DNA of 64,000 bases, from NCBI RefSeq assembly GCF_030272615.1, contig NC_081412.1, positions 686,086,583 through 686,150,582 on the forward strand, given 5' to 3'. Below are positions 1 to 11,635 of the stretch, in pieces (positions within the stretch are counted from its first letter, which is position 1; the number at the start of each line of letters is the position of its first letter). This DNA is from Cryptomeria japonica. Lineage: Eukaryota > Streptophyta > Pinopsida > Cupressales > Cupressaceae. A model generated the notes under the pieces. The model made no database searches. It worked only from the letters and a program-made list of their open reading frames with translations, and was not told the origin of the DNA. The translations under genes were made by a program, and so were the position numbers.

Positions 1-377
1 CCTTCCTCTGCACAAAAAGATTAGAACCTGCATAAAAGACAATTAGTTAGAAAAATCCGCATGTTTTGGTGGGTTTCTACAAGCCTAATTTTTTTTTTTT
101 TTTTTTGGTTACAAGGTGATTTGTACAACGTTCTGTTACAATAGCGCTAGTCTGCGTTTGAACAGAGGCGTTATTTAACACAAACGCACTAAAAGAAAGG
201 GAAAGACAGAGAAGGGAAAAGCGCTGAAACAAGGTGAATAACACCAAAACAATGTCAAACGCGCCAAAACAGTGTCAAAAGCGCAACCTGTGTGACATTT
301 TCAACATTCAAACATGTTATTGGTTAAAAAAAAAAGTTGATCTTTTTGGTGTTTGGATTCACGTTGGGTTCACCAAA
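1..377 (-). mobile_element. 5' leader fragment of Tat element F2
   Basis: Non-coding leader of a minus-strand Tat element truncated by the window edge. It closely matches the leader of G1 at about 26480-26920, including a poly-T run at 89-107, the text around CAATAGCGCTAG near 140 and several AAAAGCGC words. It runs directly into the primer-binding site at 351-375 and the LTR at 378. No open reading frame of note. It shows that a G1-family element lies to the left, with its coding part outside the window. Confidence 0.8.
351..375 (-). other. Primer-binding site of F2 (tRNA-Trp type)
   Basis: Plus-strand text reads like the 3' end of a tRNA ending in CACCA, two bases before the LTR. It matches the G1 site (26894-26918) with two substitutions. 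The G1 version equals the T-arm and acceptor 3' end of plant tRNA-Trp as I remember it. Minus-strand reverse transcription would start here. Confidence 0.7.
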
Positions 378-1980
378 TGATGCTCTGCAAAAAGGATTAG
401 AAAATCTGTTTGATGGCAACACACACAAGAGCACAAGAAACAAACGTTAGTGTTAGCAACAAAAAGATTATCCTAAACAGGCATATCAAGAGAGATATTA
501 AGCATGAAATAGAAAGCATATAAACATAGAATAAAATAGCTAATCAAGATGCTCATAGTTGCTCCTCCCTTGTTCCTCTCCTCTCCAAGTCCCAAATGAG
601 TGTAGCTCTCAACTTTTAGCACTAGCCATGGATGCCATATGGAGATTCAAGATGGTTGAATATGATAAGCAAATGCTATGCAAGTGTAGATAGTGATGCT
701 ATGAGAAAGCTCTATGCTAATGCCAATATAACAACAATACTCTAATGCTTCTCTTTTTTGCTTGAGGAGAAGGGTTATATTTATAGAAGAAATGAGGAAA
801 TGAAGGGTTAAGATTGAGTAATCTTAACAAGGGTTAGGATTGAAAGATATTCAATCCATGTGAGACTTTCAACCCAATCCCATGTTGACAAGTGTCACCA
901 TGAGGAGGCTTGAGAGGAGAGATAAGGAGCATTAAATGCTTGAGGGGACATGATGGTTACCCTAGTCAAAGAAATAAATGCTTTGAAGAGACACATGGGT
1001 TACATGAGGGTTAAGTTAGGGGTCAAAGTCCTTAACCATGGGTGCAAGTGGAATTAACCATTAATGGTCATGTAAGAGCCATAAGTGGTTTGGAAGACTT
1101 TAGAGGTTAATTTGTTGAACACACAAAGCATTAATTGCTTTTCAAAGACTTTGGAGTCTTTGAGAAGTGACTCCAATTTGCTTAGGAATGTGACAATATT
1201 TAGGGGATGGATTAGGTTAATTAGGAAGGGTTTAGAAGAATCTAGAAGAGGTTTAGGCATGCAAGTGGATTTTGTAGGAAAATGCAAGTGGGAGGAATTT
1301 TGGTATTTTCAATTAAAATAAAATCATTTATTTCAATTAAATGGTGTAATTTGCATTTGGATAAATATTCAAATAAATATTAATTTATTTAAATGAGAAA
1401 AAGGAAGATAAAACATTAAAATGCATGAAGACTTTGAGGGAAACCATTAAAGGCTTGGAGACTTTAAGGAAAACCATTAAAGTCTTAAGAAGACTATAGA
1501 AGGAAGCCATCAAGTTTGAAGACTTTAAAGCCATCAAGTTTGAATACTTTAAGGGAAACCATTAAAGGTTTCAAGTGGGTGAGGATAAATAGGATTTTAA
1601 ATAAATAATTTATTTAAAATAGTTGTGCAACTTGCTTTTGTAGGAAAATACAAGTGGGTGGAGGATAAAGGTGATTTAAATAAATGTTAATTTATTTAAA
1701 TGTGAGAGGTGGGATTTTGGGGGATTTAAATAAATATTAATTTATTTAAATGTGAGAGAAGATTTAATTAAATAAATATGATTTATTTATTTAATTAATG
1801 GTCTGAATTTGGTTAAGTGAATTAAATCAAATAAATTGAATAATTTATTTAATTAATAGGAGAAGAGGGTTAAGATGAATTAATTAAATATTAATATAAT
1901 TAATTCATTAATTGATGGTTAAATAATCAAATAAATACTAAGTATTCATTTAATTAAGTGGACATATTTATGTGACTACA
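378..1980 (-). mobile_element. LTR of Tat element F2 (5' LTR, minus orientation)
   Basis: Starts TGATGCTC and ends GACTACA, so it has TG...CA ends. It shares most of its length with the 1.39-kb LTRs of G1 but is about 200 bp longer. Part of the excess is short direct repeats (ACCATTAAAG and CATCAAGTTTGAA units) at about 1430-1570. A minus-strand TATA box lies at 775-786 (CTATAAATATAA). The right end abuts AGTTG at 1981, inside the protease region of the host chromovirus. The other end of F2 is outside the window, so its target duplication cannot be checked. Confidence 0.85.
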
Positions 1981-4900
1981 AGTTGAATTTGAAAAGATTG
2001 AAACACCCTAAGCCTTATCGGATAGCATGGATTCAAGATGATCATAAGTTATTAGTGAGTGAGCAATGTTTGGTGAAATTGAAAATTGAGAATTATCATG
2101 ATGAAGTCTTGTGTGATATTATGCCTATGGATATTTGTCACCTTTTGTTGGGTAGACCTTGGGAATTTGATAGACAGGCAATACATGATGGGAGGAAGAA
2201 TGCATACACTATTGTGGCCAATGGGATGAAGCATTTGAAGAGTGAAGTCTATACGAATGCTAGAATCTGTTTAGCGGATGGAAGGAAATTCCTGGATGGA
2301 ATGAGATATGAGAAAGTATGTTTTGCCTTAGTTCCTAAGAAGACTGAGAATCTGGAGCATGAAGAAGAACAACCAGAAGAGATAGAGGAGTTGCTGATTG
2401 TGTATGAAGACATCATTTCAGATAATGTGCCTGATGGATTACCACCTATGAGAAGTATCATTCATTGCATGGACCTGGTTCCTAGAGCTAGTTTTCCTAA
2501 CAAAGCTACACACCGGATGACACCGACAGAGAATGAAGAGTTGAATAGACACGTGCCGGAATTGTTGAAGAAAGGTTTGATCAGAGAAATATTGAGTCCT
2601 TGTGCAGTGGCAACAATATTAGCACCTAAGAAGAATGGAGAATGGAGGATGTGTACCGATTCCAGAGCAATAAACAATATCATAGTGAAATACTAGTTTC
2701 CTTTGCCTAGGATGGAGCCAAATACTTTACAAAGATAAACTTAAAGAGCGGATATAATCAGATTAGGATAAGAGAAGGAAATGAGTGGAAGACAACATTC
2801 AAGACAAATGAAGGATTGTATGAATGGTTGGTGATGCCTTTTGGATTAACTAATGCACCAAGTACTTTCATGAGGCTGATGAATGAGGAATTGAAGAAAT
2901 TCCTGGGTAAGTTTGTTATTGTATATTTGGATGACATTCTTATTTTCAGTAAGACAAAAAAGAAGCATTTTTTGCATTTGAGATGAGTTTTGCGAGGTTG
3001 AGAGAAGAAAAGTTGGTGATAAACCTTAAGAAGTGTACATTCATGAAGGAAGAATTATTCTATTTGGGATTTGTGATATCTCAGGATAGTTTGAAGATGG
3101 ACCCTGAGAAAGTAAACGAAATTATTGAATGACCTACACTGGAAAACATTGGAGAGGTAAGATCATTTCATGGATTGGCTAGTTTCTACCAGAAGTTCAT
3201 GAAAAATTTTAGTTCAGTTTGTAACCCTATGACTCAAACAATGAGGGGAGATAGGAAGGAATTCAAGTGGACCATCAGAGCAAACAAAAGTTTTGAACTG
3301 TTGAAGCGGAAAGTGAATGAGCAACCTATGTTATCTTTACTAGATTTCAATAAAGAATTTTAAGTGGATTGTGATGCAAGTGGAACTGCAATTGGAGCCG
3401 TATTGAGTCAAGAAGGGAGAGCAGTAGCTTATTTCAGTGAGAAATTGAAGGATGCCAAGAGGAGATATTTAGTGTATGATCAAGAATTTTATGCCATAGT
3501 TCAAGCCTTGAAGAAATGGAGACATTACTCCTTTCCTAAGGAGTTTGTGTTATATATGGATCATCAAGATTTGTAGTATTTGAACAGTCAGAGTAAGTTG
3601 AATCAGAGACATATGAGATGGGTAGAATAATTGCAGAGTTACACCTTTGTGTTGAAGCATAGAAGTGGGAAATCTAACCAAATTGCTGATGCATTGAGTA
3701 GAAGAAGGAATTTGTTGACATAGACGAGAGTGAAAATATTAGGATTTGATGAGTTGAAGATCTTGTATGATGATGACCCGGATTTCACAGAACCTTGGAG
3801 AGCATATAGAGAACCGGTTACGACAGATAGAAGCAAGTGGTTGGATTACTTCATTCAGGATGGAATGTTATTAAGAGGAGTTTAGTTATGCATACCTAAG
3901 AGTTCTTTGAGGGAGAATCTGATAAAAGAGAAACATAGTGGAGGATTAGACATACACTTTGGTGTTGATAAAATAGTACCAGTGGTGAGTGAGCATTACT
4001 TTTGGCCCCAAATTTATAAGGATGTTAGGAAATATGTTCAAAGTTGGTAGAGTTTGTCAAGTTGGAAAGGGTAGTAGTGAGAATGTGGGATTGTATAAAC
4101 CTTTGACAATACCAGAGAGACCTTGGGAAGGCATAAGCATGGATTTCATACTTGAATTGCCTAAAACCCAGAGAGGGAATGATTCTATATTTGTGATAGT
4201 GGATAGATTCTTGAAGATGGCTCATTTCACACCTTGTAAGAAGATATCAGATTTAGTACATATAGCTGACCTATTTTTCAAGGAAGTGGTGAGATTGCAT
4301 GGATTACCTAAGAGCATAGTTTGAGATAGAGATACTAAGTTTGTTAGTTATTTTTGGAGAACACTTTGGAAGAAGATGAAGATGGATTTGAAGTTCAGTT
4401 CTACTTTTCACCCACAAACTGGTGGATAGACAAAAGTAGTTAACCAAAGCTTGGGAATTTTGTTAAGATGCTTAGTTGGAGACAAAACCGGAAGTTGGGA
4501 TTTGATTCTTGCATAAGGAGAGTTTGCCTACATTAATTCAATAAACAAGAGTACCAGAAGGACACCTTTTGATATTGTTACCAGAGCACACCATAGAGGT
4601 ATATCAGAATTAAGAGATATTACTAGTGAAGATCGAAGAAGTGAAAAAGCAAAAGAATTTGCAGATCACATAAAGGACTTACATATTCAAGTTAAGAAGC
4701 ATTTGGAGAACTTGAACAACAAGTATAACGAGAAAGAAGATGAGAAGAGGAGTCATAAGGAATTTGAAGTTGGTAATGAAGTGATAATATATTTGAGAAA
4801 AGAAAGATTCTTGGTTGGAACTTATAACAATTTGCAGATGAGGAAGTTTGGACCTTGCAAGATTTTGAGAAAGTTCAGTTCCAGAAATGCATATGAAGTG

Positions 4901-5191
4901 GAGTTACCAGATAGTCTAAGTATTTCACCTATATTTAACATTGCAGACCTACATCAGTATCATGAATCAGAATTCAGTAAGGACAGTATTGCAGACTTGG
5001 AGAATCAGTTGCCCCGGAAGGAACCGGATCAGATTGAAGACATTTTGGACAGTAAAAATGGGTGTAGTACCCAGAGCAATCAGTATAAGGAGTATGTAGT
5101 AAAGTGGAAAGGATGACCAGCTGAAGATTCATCTTGGATTTCTCAGGCAAAGGTAGACCACCTTGGTTTTCCTCTGATTCCAGCAAAGTGA
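1981..5191 (+). pseudogene. pol: Chromovirus pol pseudogene, host copy 1 (PR-RT-RH-INT-chromodomain)
   Basis: Polyprotein remnant of a chromodomain Ty3/gypsy element. In order: the end of the protease (NLKRLKHP, then DIMPMDICHLLLGRPW), reverse transcriptase ([13 protein letters not shown], catalytic YLDD near 2923-2934), RNase H (VDCDASGTAIGAVLSQ at 3364, ADALSRR near 3690), integrase (HYFWP at about 4000, MDFILELP near 4140, DRDTKF near 4327) and a C-terminal chromodomain (EYVVKWKG, then SSWI) near 5090-5140. Many in-frame stops (TAG at 2694, TGA at 5114 and others) and a frameshift near 2700 kill it. The integrase glutamate position reads TKVVN rather than TEVVN. The left end is cut by the F2 LTR at AGTTG. 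It is about 8% diverged from host copy 2 over the shared 63350-63970 part, plus a 27-bp gap. The chromodomain supports the chromovirus clade; the sub-lineage (Tekay/Reina-like) is uncertain. Confidence 0.92.
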
Positions 5192-5477
5192 GAGACTCAC
5201 TGTTTTCATCAACCCCAGATGTCTCATGCAGGAGCATTCCCGGTTCTTGGCAATCTCTCATCAACCAAAAATATTTCCTTTCTATTTTTCTTTCTGTTTT
5301 ACAGTTTCAACATTTCATTATGCATTTTTAGGCATTGGCTCACCGGATCTCGAGGAGTTGGATTTTGCTTGAGGACTTGATCATCTACCTTATTCCCACA
5401 CCGCAAAACATTTGAAACATTTTTCGGCAAGTTATCGCTACTGGTTTCCGTGATAGTTTTCTGGTACGGGTTGTTTG
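5192..5477 (+). other. Host chromovirus 3' tail / start of its LTR
   Basis: Non-coding stretch after the chromodomain stop. It should contain the polypurine tract and the left end of the host LTR, but I could not fix either boundary. It is cut at 5477 by a solo copia LTR. Confidence 0.5.
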
Positions 5478-6745
5478 TGTTGGCATTACAGATGAATTGA
5501 TTATGTGTTGCATTGATGTCAACACTAGATATTATGGTTGGTTATCGACGTACAAGTTTTGGTTATTGGTAGAAGATCTAGTGGTACCGACATAAGAGAC
5601 TTTCTGTTGGAAACTTTCGACATGTATGGATCAGTAAAGGATGTTTGGTTTCATGTGTTATATGCTCCATGAGCATGTCTTGGTTAGTTGGTATTGGCTT
5701 GGTAATCAGATGCTATCATACACTCTGGTAAACCCTTACCGACACTGGTTTAAGGTTTTACCGACAGATCTTTCATTAAGGAATTGTGACAGGATGCATA
5801 ATTGGTATTGGTGCAACTTCTTCATGGATTTCAGGATGCTGAATATGTTCTTTGATCATGCTTCAACTGTTTGAAGATATTTCTTTGGCATGGTGGACCT
5901 AGAATAGGTCTGGTACCTATCTAGTTTATGGACCGATATCATGCTAACGTGTACTCTACATGTTACCGGGATGTCTTGAGATGATTTATGGATTTGTTAT
6001 TATTGTTTCGGTCTTAAGCCAACATGGCATATCATTGGAATATGGAATCATGTAACGATCTTATTGTAATATCTTTAGGTGGCTGACCTAATTGGTTTAG
6101 GCCTTAGGGTTTGTATAAATAAGAGGTCGAAACTCTTTGTAGTGTATCATCGTTATTGGAAAGGTCATGATCAAGGAATGTAATGTGCAAATATTATAAT
6201 ATAATTCAGGCAGAGGAGTTGGTAGATAATTGGTGATTGAATTGGATTCAGAAGAGGATTTAGTCCTCCGACACTGAGCTTAATCGGGACTGTATTCAGG
6301 CATGGTAGATGCTATTTCTAGTAGTTCACTCTATTGGATTGTTGTCCATTTATCTTGAGATGGTTGTAGCCTCTCTGTAGTCAGTGAGACTCTTTTGTAA
6401 TGAGTAGTACACTCTAGGTAGTGTGTCGTCTTGCAAGTGCAAGCCCCTCATTGTAACACATACTTTTTGCAGAAGTATCATCTAACTGTGGGTAGGCTTC
6501 CCACCATGGTTTTTCCCTTTATGGTTTTTTCACATACAAATCATGGCGTTATGTGGTATGGTTTCTTTGCATTGATTATCTGGTTAATTGTTAAGTTGTA
6601 TTGTTTACCGATATCTCTTCCTATCGACATCTGTATGTGCTTTACCAATACTTGATTTGTTTAAGGTTGTATTGTGGATTAAAAGTTATAATCTGTTAAC
6701 AACTGATTCACCCCCCCTCTCAGTTGTTCATCGGTTATCCTAACA
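5478..6745 (+). mobile_element. Solo copia LTR (Sirevirus-like) inside the host LTR
   Basis: Begins TGTTGGCATT and ends ATCCTAACA. The same end occurs in the solo LTR at 39877-40664 when read on its own strand. It has a TATA box at 6113-6121 (TATAAATAA) and near its end the GATTCACCCCCCCTCTCAGT block found in all copia LTRs of this window. No internal coding region. Flanks GTTTG and ATCTA do not match, so I see no target duplication. Either it decayed or the LTR formed by recombination between different copies. Confidence 0.75.
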
Positions 6746-7286
6746 ATCTAAACCTATTTGTATTTGTGATCTATCGGGATCTACCACAGACCTACCATAT
6801 CTTGCGGAGCCCTGAGCGTGGATTTTGATGTTCCTTGGCATGTGGCTGACCTTCCCTTTGATCTACTCTTAATTCTTTGGATTTTTTGGAGGAATTTCTT
6901 TGGCGGAGGCCGACCTTGTTCTTTTACACATTAGGTCTTGTTCTTCGGCATTTGATCCCTTTTGGGCTGACTTGATCCCCTTGGATCGTATAAATCATTG
7001 TAATTGAGCACTACAATGTAGACAAGTAGAGATTAGTTAAGAGATAGAACATAGAAGATAGATCCTAAGATTTTAGGTCCCGCTTATGACTTGTTCTGTA
7101 ATCAAGCATGTTTTAGTAGGTTAGTGAGTCAGTTTCTATAACCTGGTTGTTACTGTTTGATTGTAATCAGTTTTCATGATATAATTCATTTAGTTTTGCA
7201 TTGCCTCTATCATATCCTTGTGTTTACTCTTGCTAACCAGCCCAGATTGATCTCTTTGAGGTCTCTCCTAACTGGTGACTGCACCA
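6746..7286 (+). mobile_element. Right part of host chromovirus LTR
   Basis: Non-coding DNA ending GACTGCACCA two bases before a tRNA-iMet-type primer-binding site, which marks it as the end of a 5' LTR. A TATA box (CGTATAAATC) lies at 6987-6996. As pol of host copy 1 lies to its left and the leader of copy 2 to its right, this single LTR appears to serve both. That is the layout left by LTR-LTR unequal exchange. Confidence 0.6.
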
Positions 7287-7404
7287 AGTGGTATTAGAGC
7301 GAGCTTTCATTCCAGAGATTGCGTTGTCCTAAGAAATTTTGTTGTAGGGTGGCAGAATGTGGATCTGATCTGCAGCTGCAGAGGACTGGCGTGAAGATAG
7401 CACG
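7287..7404 (+). other. Primer-binding site and 5' leader of host copy 2
   Basis: TGGTATTAGAGC at 7289-7300 is the initiator-Met primer-binding site with one change from TGGTATCAGAGC. About 100 bp of leader follow before copia C1 cuts in at 7405. The sequence resumes at 32834. Confidence 0.7.
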
Positions 7405-8735
7405 TGTTGGCATTCACATGAAGATTGCATTAATGATATGTTATGTTGTAATTGATGCCAATTAACTGGTAATGATATTGTTGTAATATTGTTACTGTAA
7501 CTGGTAGGAAGAAATGTGGAGTGAACCGGTAACCGATGTAAACCTTATCTATTGTTGTAATCGGTAAACCCTACCTGTTGTTTTTGATAACCCTAACCAA
7601 TTAATTTTGGTAAATTAGTTATATTGGTTTATGATCTGATGATGAGTGGTAATGATTATGACACACATGATTATTGTATGAAGACAATTCTAAGAGATTT
7701 TGGTGAGTTATTGTAATGGTTTTTGTCTAGGGAATGAGCAAATGTATTGCATCTAATGCAAAGCGCGTGATGAGTTACTAAGTTTGATGAAGTGGTGATC
7801 AAGGAGCGATCAAGGTTTTCTTGATTGATGTGTAGAGATTGCTATGTAATCCAATGGTCACACTTGAACTAATTTGTTTGTAATCTCTATGAGAATTATG
7901 TTTTTGTTGTGTTACCAACCTAATTGATTTGTTTATAAGGTCGATGAAGTTGTTTAGTTTAATGAGTTGGCAAAGAGTGAGCACAAATAAGTTGAGTGTG
8001 TGGTTGCCCAACCGGATGATGTATCTACAGTTTGAGTAAAGGCAGATAGGAGCATGAAATGGATCTGATCAAGAAAGTGTTGTGCTATTCAGGTAGATCA
8101 ACAAACTCTAGTTGTTTTCTAACAATTACAACAGAATTGAAATCTCCTAATTGGGTAAGCTCTAACAAGGTGATCCATTAGATTGGATTTTCAAATCCTC
8201 TACTGAGGTTACTCCTTACAGGGTATTGCTTCTAACAAGACATTTGTAGTCAATCCCTTAACCGGGTGATTCCTAACAGGATTAGTTCTTAACATGATTT
8301 TTTTTAAAGATTTAACAAGCTAGGCTCCTAATAGGGTGAACTTTAAAAGAGTTCAGATAGTTATCTTGTGAGTCTCATCTCACTGTGGTTTTTACCTATT
8401 TTGGTTTCCACGTCAAAAATATTTGTGTCAAGTGGTGAATGTTTTTGTGGTTATGTTTTCATGGTTGATTTACTTAACTACTTAACTATTTTGATAAGTC
8501 ATGATAACTGGAAGCATTGAGAAATGAAGAAGTTGTTTACTGTTAATTTGTTGTAACAGTCAACCGGTTTATCCTATGAGTTTTTATCTTAACAAAGGTA
8601 TTACATTGCTAATTCTAAGTTTACTTTGAGAGATTAATTTTTGAGATTGGTGAAGTTTATATTAGTTTTTCTATCTACGGATTCAACCCCCCTCTCAATA
8701 GTTGACCGGATACTTATTCTTTCATCATACAATCA
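7405..8735 (+). mobile_element. 5' LTR of copia C1
   Basis: TGTTGGCATT...CAATCA, 1331 bp, collinear with 31471-32833. Near the right end (about 8682-8697) it has the ATTCAACCCCCCTCTCA block typical of these copia LTRs. The primer-binding site follows after two bases. Confidence 0.9.
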
Positions 8736-8737
8736 AT

Positions 8738-8749
8738 TGGTATCAGAGC
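8738..8749 (+). other. Primer-binding site of C1 (tRNA-iMet)
   Basis: TGGTATCAGAGC, the standard plant copia primer-binding site complementary to the 3' end of initiator methionine tRNA, two bases after the 5' LTR. Confidence 0.92.
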
Positions 8750-8805
8750 GTATCAGGTCCTCTAAGGTCTAAGCCTAATAGCTTGAGGTAAAGATCTTGC
8801 AGATC

Positions 8806-9839
8806 ATGATGAAGAAGGAAGGTATGAAGTTTAATAGAGAGAACTATAGGATATGGAGTGACATAATGAAAATTTACATCAAGAGTTTGGGAAGTCAGTA
8901 TTGGGAGCATGTCGATACTAAGTATGTTGCACCTACTGGGATGCTGACTGAAGATCCAAAGAAAGAGCAACAAAAAAACCATCAAGCACAGGAGGCTATT
9001 ATCATTTCTTTATCTGATGTAGAGTATGTAGATGTTCATGGTCTTGAAACTGCATATGAGGTATGGAAAAACTTGAAGAGATTTATAGCGGTAATGAACA
9101 TATTAAGATTGTTAAAGAAGCGAGTATAAGAGGGAAGTTTGATGACATGAAAATGGTTGAAGGTGAGAATATCCAGCAGTATGGTTAAAGGATAAAATAG
9201 ATAGTTGTTGAAATTAAGAGTGTAGGAGGTAAAGTGAAAGACTCCACAGTGATCAGTAAGGTATTGAGAACCCTGCTACCGGTCTATGCTATTCGAGTTG
9301 CAGCTATTCAGGAGTTGAAGTCCATTGACAAAACTAAGGTAACTCTTGACTCCATCATTGGCAATTTTACTGCTTTTGAATTAAATGGTTATGATGGTAG
9401 TGGACAAAAATCTGAGTTTGCATTTAGAGCTTCTGTTTCTAACCCATCTGTGAGGAAAAATAGAGATGTCAATCATAGTTATGAATCTAGATCTAATAAA
9501 GAAGCTAATGATGAAGACAATTTAGTTGAGATTGAAGCATTGTTGGCCAAGTGGTTGCCTAGAGGTAGAGGTAAATATAGAGGCAAAAATCCTTTGAAAT
9601 GTTTTGCATGCAACAAGATTAGACACATTGCTACTAACTATCCTAATGGTGATAATGAGCACATACGAGCGAATTCAAGAAGTATAAGGGTAAAGGCAAA
9701 AGAGATTGTCTTATTATTGTTGATGGTGGTATCACTAATGGGGAATCAGATGGTGATGCTAATGAAGACATTATGTTTGTAGCCATTAAAGAAGAGATGT
9801 CAGACCAAAAGACATTAGTATCCAAGATGGATAACTTTG
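8806..9839 (+). pseudogene. gag: Copia C1 gag remnant
   Basis: Structural nucleocapsid/capsid precursor of a copia element. The frame opens MMKKEGMKFNRENYRIW, the usual copia gag start with its Y..W motif, then HQAQEAIIISLSD and ETAYEVWKNL. A frameshift near 9110 and two stops near 9185-9200 break it. It continues from 9234 with VLRTLLPVYAIRVAAIQEL and a zinc knuckle CFACNKIRHIATNYP near 9601-9645, where the last Cys is Tyr and GH is RH. The element is then cut at 9839 by G1 (duplication CTTTG at 9835-9839) and resumes at 28309. Confidence 0.88.
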
Positions 9840-11226
9840 TGATGCTCTGCCAAATGGACAAGGTTAGCAAATGACAAACAACACAAGACACACAAGAAAA
9901 TAGTTAGTGTTAGTCAATCAAAAACTAATCTAAACAAACATATCAAAAGAGATGCTAAAATCATGTTAATATATCTAACAAACGAAACAAAGATAATGAG
10001 GCATCTCCAAATGCCTCTTAGCATGTTCTTAGCTCCTTCTCCCTTGTTCCTCTCCTTTCCAAGTTCCAAAATAGTGTAGCTCTCAGCAGCTTTTTGCACT
10101 ATGGATGCTTATGGAGGATTGAGATTTGAAATATTGCTCTAAATGTACATAAAGAAGCTAATATTAAACTATTGATACTAAAATGATTTATTTTAACCAA
10201 AATGACAATATATGAGTTTGCTATGCTAAAATGCTCTCTAAAATGCCTATAGGTTAAATGCATACAAGTTTTCAGGATCTGGATTATGAAGAAATGAGCT
10301 CTATTTATAGGGAAAATGGAGCAATGGATGGTTGAGATTAAGTAATCTCAACAAGGGTCAGGATTGAATGATTTCAAATCCATGTGAGGGCTTTCAACCC
10401 AATCCCAAGATGACAAGTGTCAATGTGAGATAGGTTGAGAGGAGAGGGAATAAGCATTAAATGCTTGATATGACCTTGGGAGTTAAAATCAAGGTTAGTT
10501 GAATGAATAAACTTTTTATTCAAAGAATAAAGCTTTTATCCAATGGATAAACTCTTGTGCAAATGTGAAATGAATGAATATGGTCAAAACAATAAATGTT
10601 TGGGGGGACAAGTTTGAAATAACCATAAATGGTTATGTAAGAGCCATAAATGGTCATGTAAGAGCCATTAGTGGTCTTGGAAGACTTTGGGGGTTAATTT
10701 GTTGAACACACAAAGCATTAAATGCTTTTCAAAGACTTTTTAAGTCTTTGAGAAGTGACTCCATTTTGCTTAGGAATGTGACAATAATTAGGGGATGGAT
10801 TAGACTAATTAGAAGGGGTTAGAAGAATCTAGAAGGGGATTAGATTTTGCAAGTGGATTTGGTGGGTGAGGGAAAATAGGATTTTATTAAAATAAAAATT
10901 CATTTATTTCAATAAATGTGTGCAAGTTGCATTTGTAGGAAAATGCAAGTGGGGGGGACGATGATTTTAAATAAATGTTTTATTTAATTTATTTAAAAGA
11001 GGAAAAAGGGGATTTAATTAAATAAATAGATTTTATTCATTTAATTGATTGAAATTTGATTTAATGAATTAATTAAAATAAATTGAATAATTTATTTAAT
11101 TAGTAGAAGAATGTTTGGGGATAAATTAATTAAACATTAATTTAATTAACTGATGGCTAGTGGATTTTTAATCAAATAAATAGCGTTTATTTATTTAATT
11201 AGACTGGACAGATTTGTGTGACTATA
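9840..11226 (-). mobile_element. 3' LTR of G1
   Basis: TGATGCTC...GACTATA; the last CA of the matching LTR is TA here. 1387 bp, collinear with 26921-28308. A minus-strand TATA box (CTATAAATAG) lies at 10301-10310. Short AT-rich direct repeats (AATTAATTTATTTAAT type) fill the right 300 bp. Confidence 0.93.
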
Positions 11227-11241
11227 TTTGCCCCTCTTTGA
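11227..11241 (-). other. Polypurine tract of G1
   Basis: On the minus strand TCAAAGAGGGGCAAA lies immediately before the 3' LTR. It is identical in position and nearly in sequence in E3 (34384-34398) and F1 (62571-62585). It is the plus-strand DNA primer for reverse transcription. Confidence 0.88.
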
Positions 11242-11271
11242 GACGGTGCGGTTTATCACGTCGTTTCAAAG
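11236..11271. repeat. Inverted repeat 1 beside the G1 polypurine tract
   Basis: Arms CTTTGAGACG (11236-11245) and CGTTTCAAAG (11262-11271) pair with one mismatch and overlap the polypurine tract. The same pair is in E3 (34393-34427) and F1 (62540-62575). Confidence 0.7.
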
Positions 11272-11333
11272 AAAGAAAAACTGGTGTGAAGAAATGCCCC
11301 ATAAAATGTAAATTTAATGGGTGGTATGCCCCC

Positions 11334-11379
11334 TCGAGAGATGGGCCGAATTTTTTTGAAAAATCGAGCGATCTCTCGA
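11334..11379. repeat. Inverted repeat 2 (TCGAGAGAT/ATCTCTCGA) of G1
   Basis: Perfect 9-bp arms at 11334-11342 and 11371-11379 with a 28-base loop. E3 has the same arms at 34484-34492 and 34518-34526, and F1 at 62438-62446 and 62478-62486. The loops are not conserved but the arms are. Confidence 0.8.
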
Positions 11380-11530
11380 AAAATAATGAAAATTGGCAGG
11401 GTGGTAGAAGAGGAGTTAGCCATACGGGTGAAAAAAGAAGAAAACGGGAGAAAAATGGAGAAATGGGGGGCTTGGGAAATTCACGGGGACCACGGCGGTG
11501 AGCGGGGGGAAGTTACGGTGACAACAAAGG

Positions 11531-11540
11531 GTATAAATGG
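11531..11540 (+). promoter_or_regulatory. TATA box of the antisense PMD gene in G1
   Basis: GTATAAATGG on the plus strand, 96 bp upstream of the ATG of exon 1 (11636) and opposite in direction to gag-pol. F1 has a TATA box in the equivalent place, about 90 bp before its exon 1. The matched position in two elements is the main support. Confidence 0.6.
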
Positions 11541-11635
11541 GGTGAAAGGGGTGAAAACAGGATCATTTGTAATCGCGACCAGTGTGAAAACCAGAGCTCT
11601 GAGAGTGACATTTGGAGGAGTGAGCAGCAGTCAGG

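Noticed and set aside
5478-7286. A single 1.8-kb LTR of the host chromovirus
   Set aside because: The segment 5478-6745 has copia LTR ends matching the solo LTR at 39877, so the stretch is a copia LTR plus a piece of host LTR.
8737-8750. tRNA gene at TGGTATCAGAGC and similar words
   Set aside because: Only the 3' complement of the tRNA is present and it sits right after an LTR, so these are primer-binding sites.
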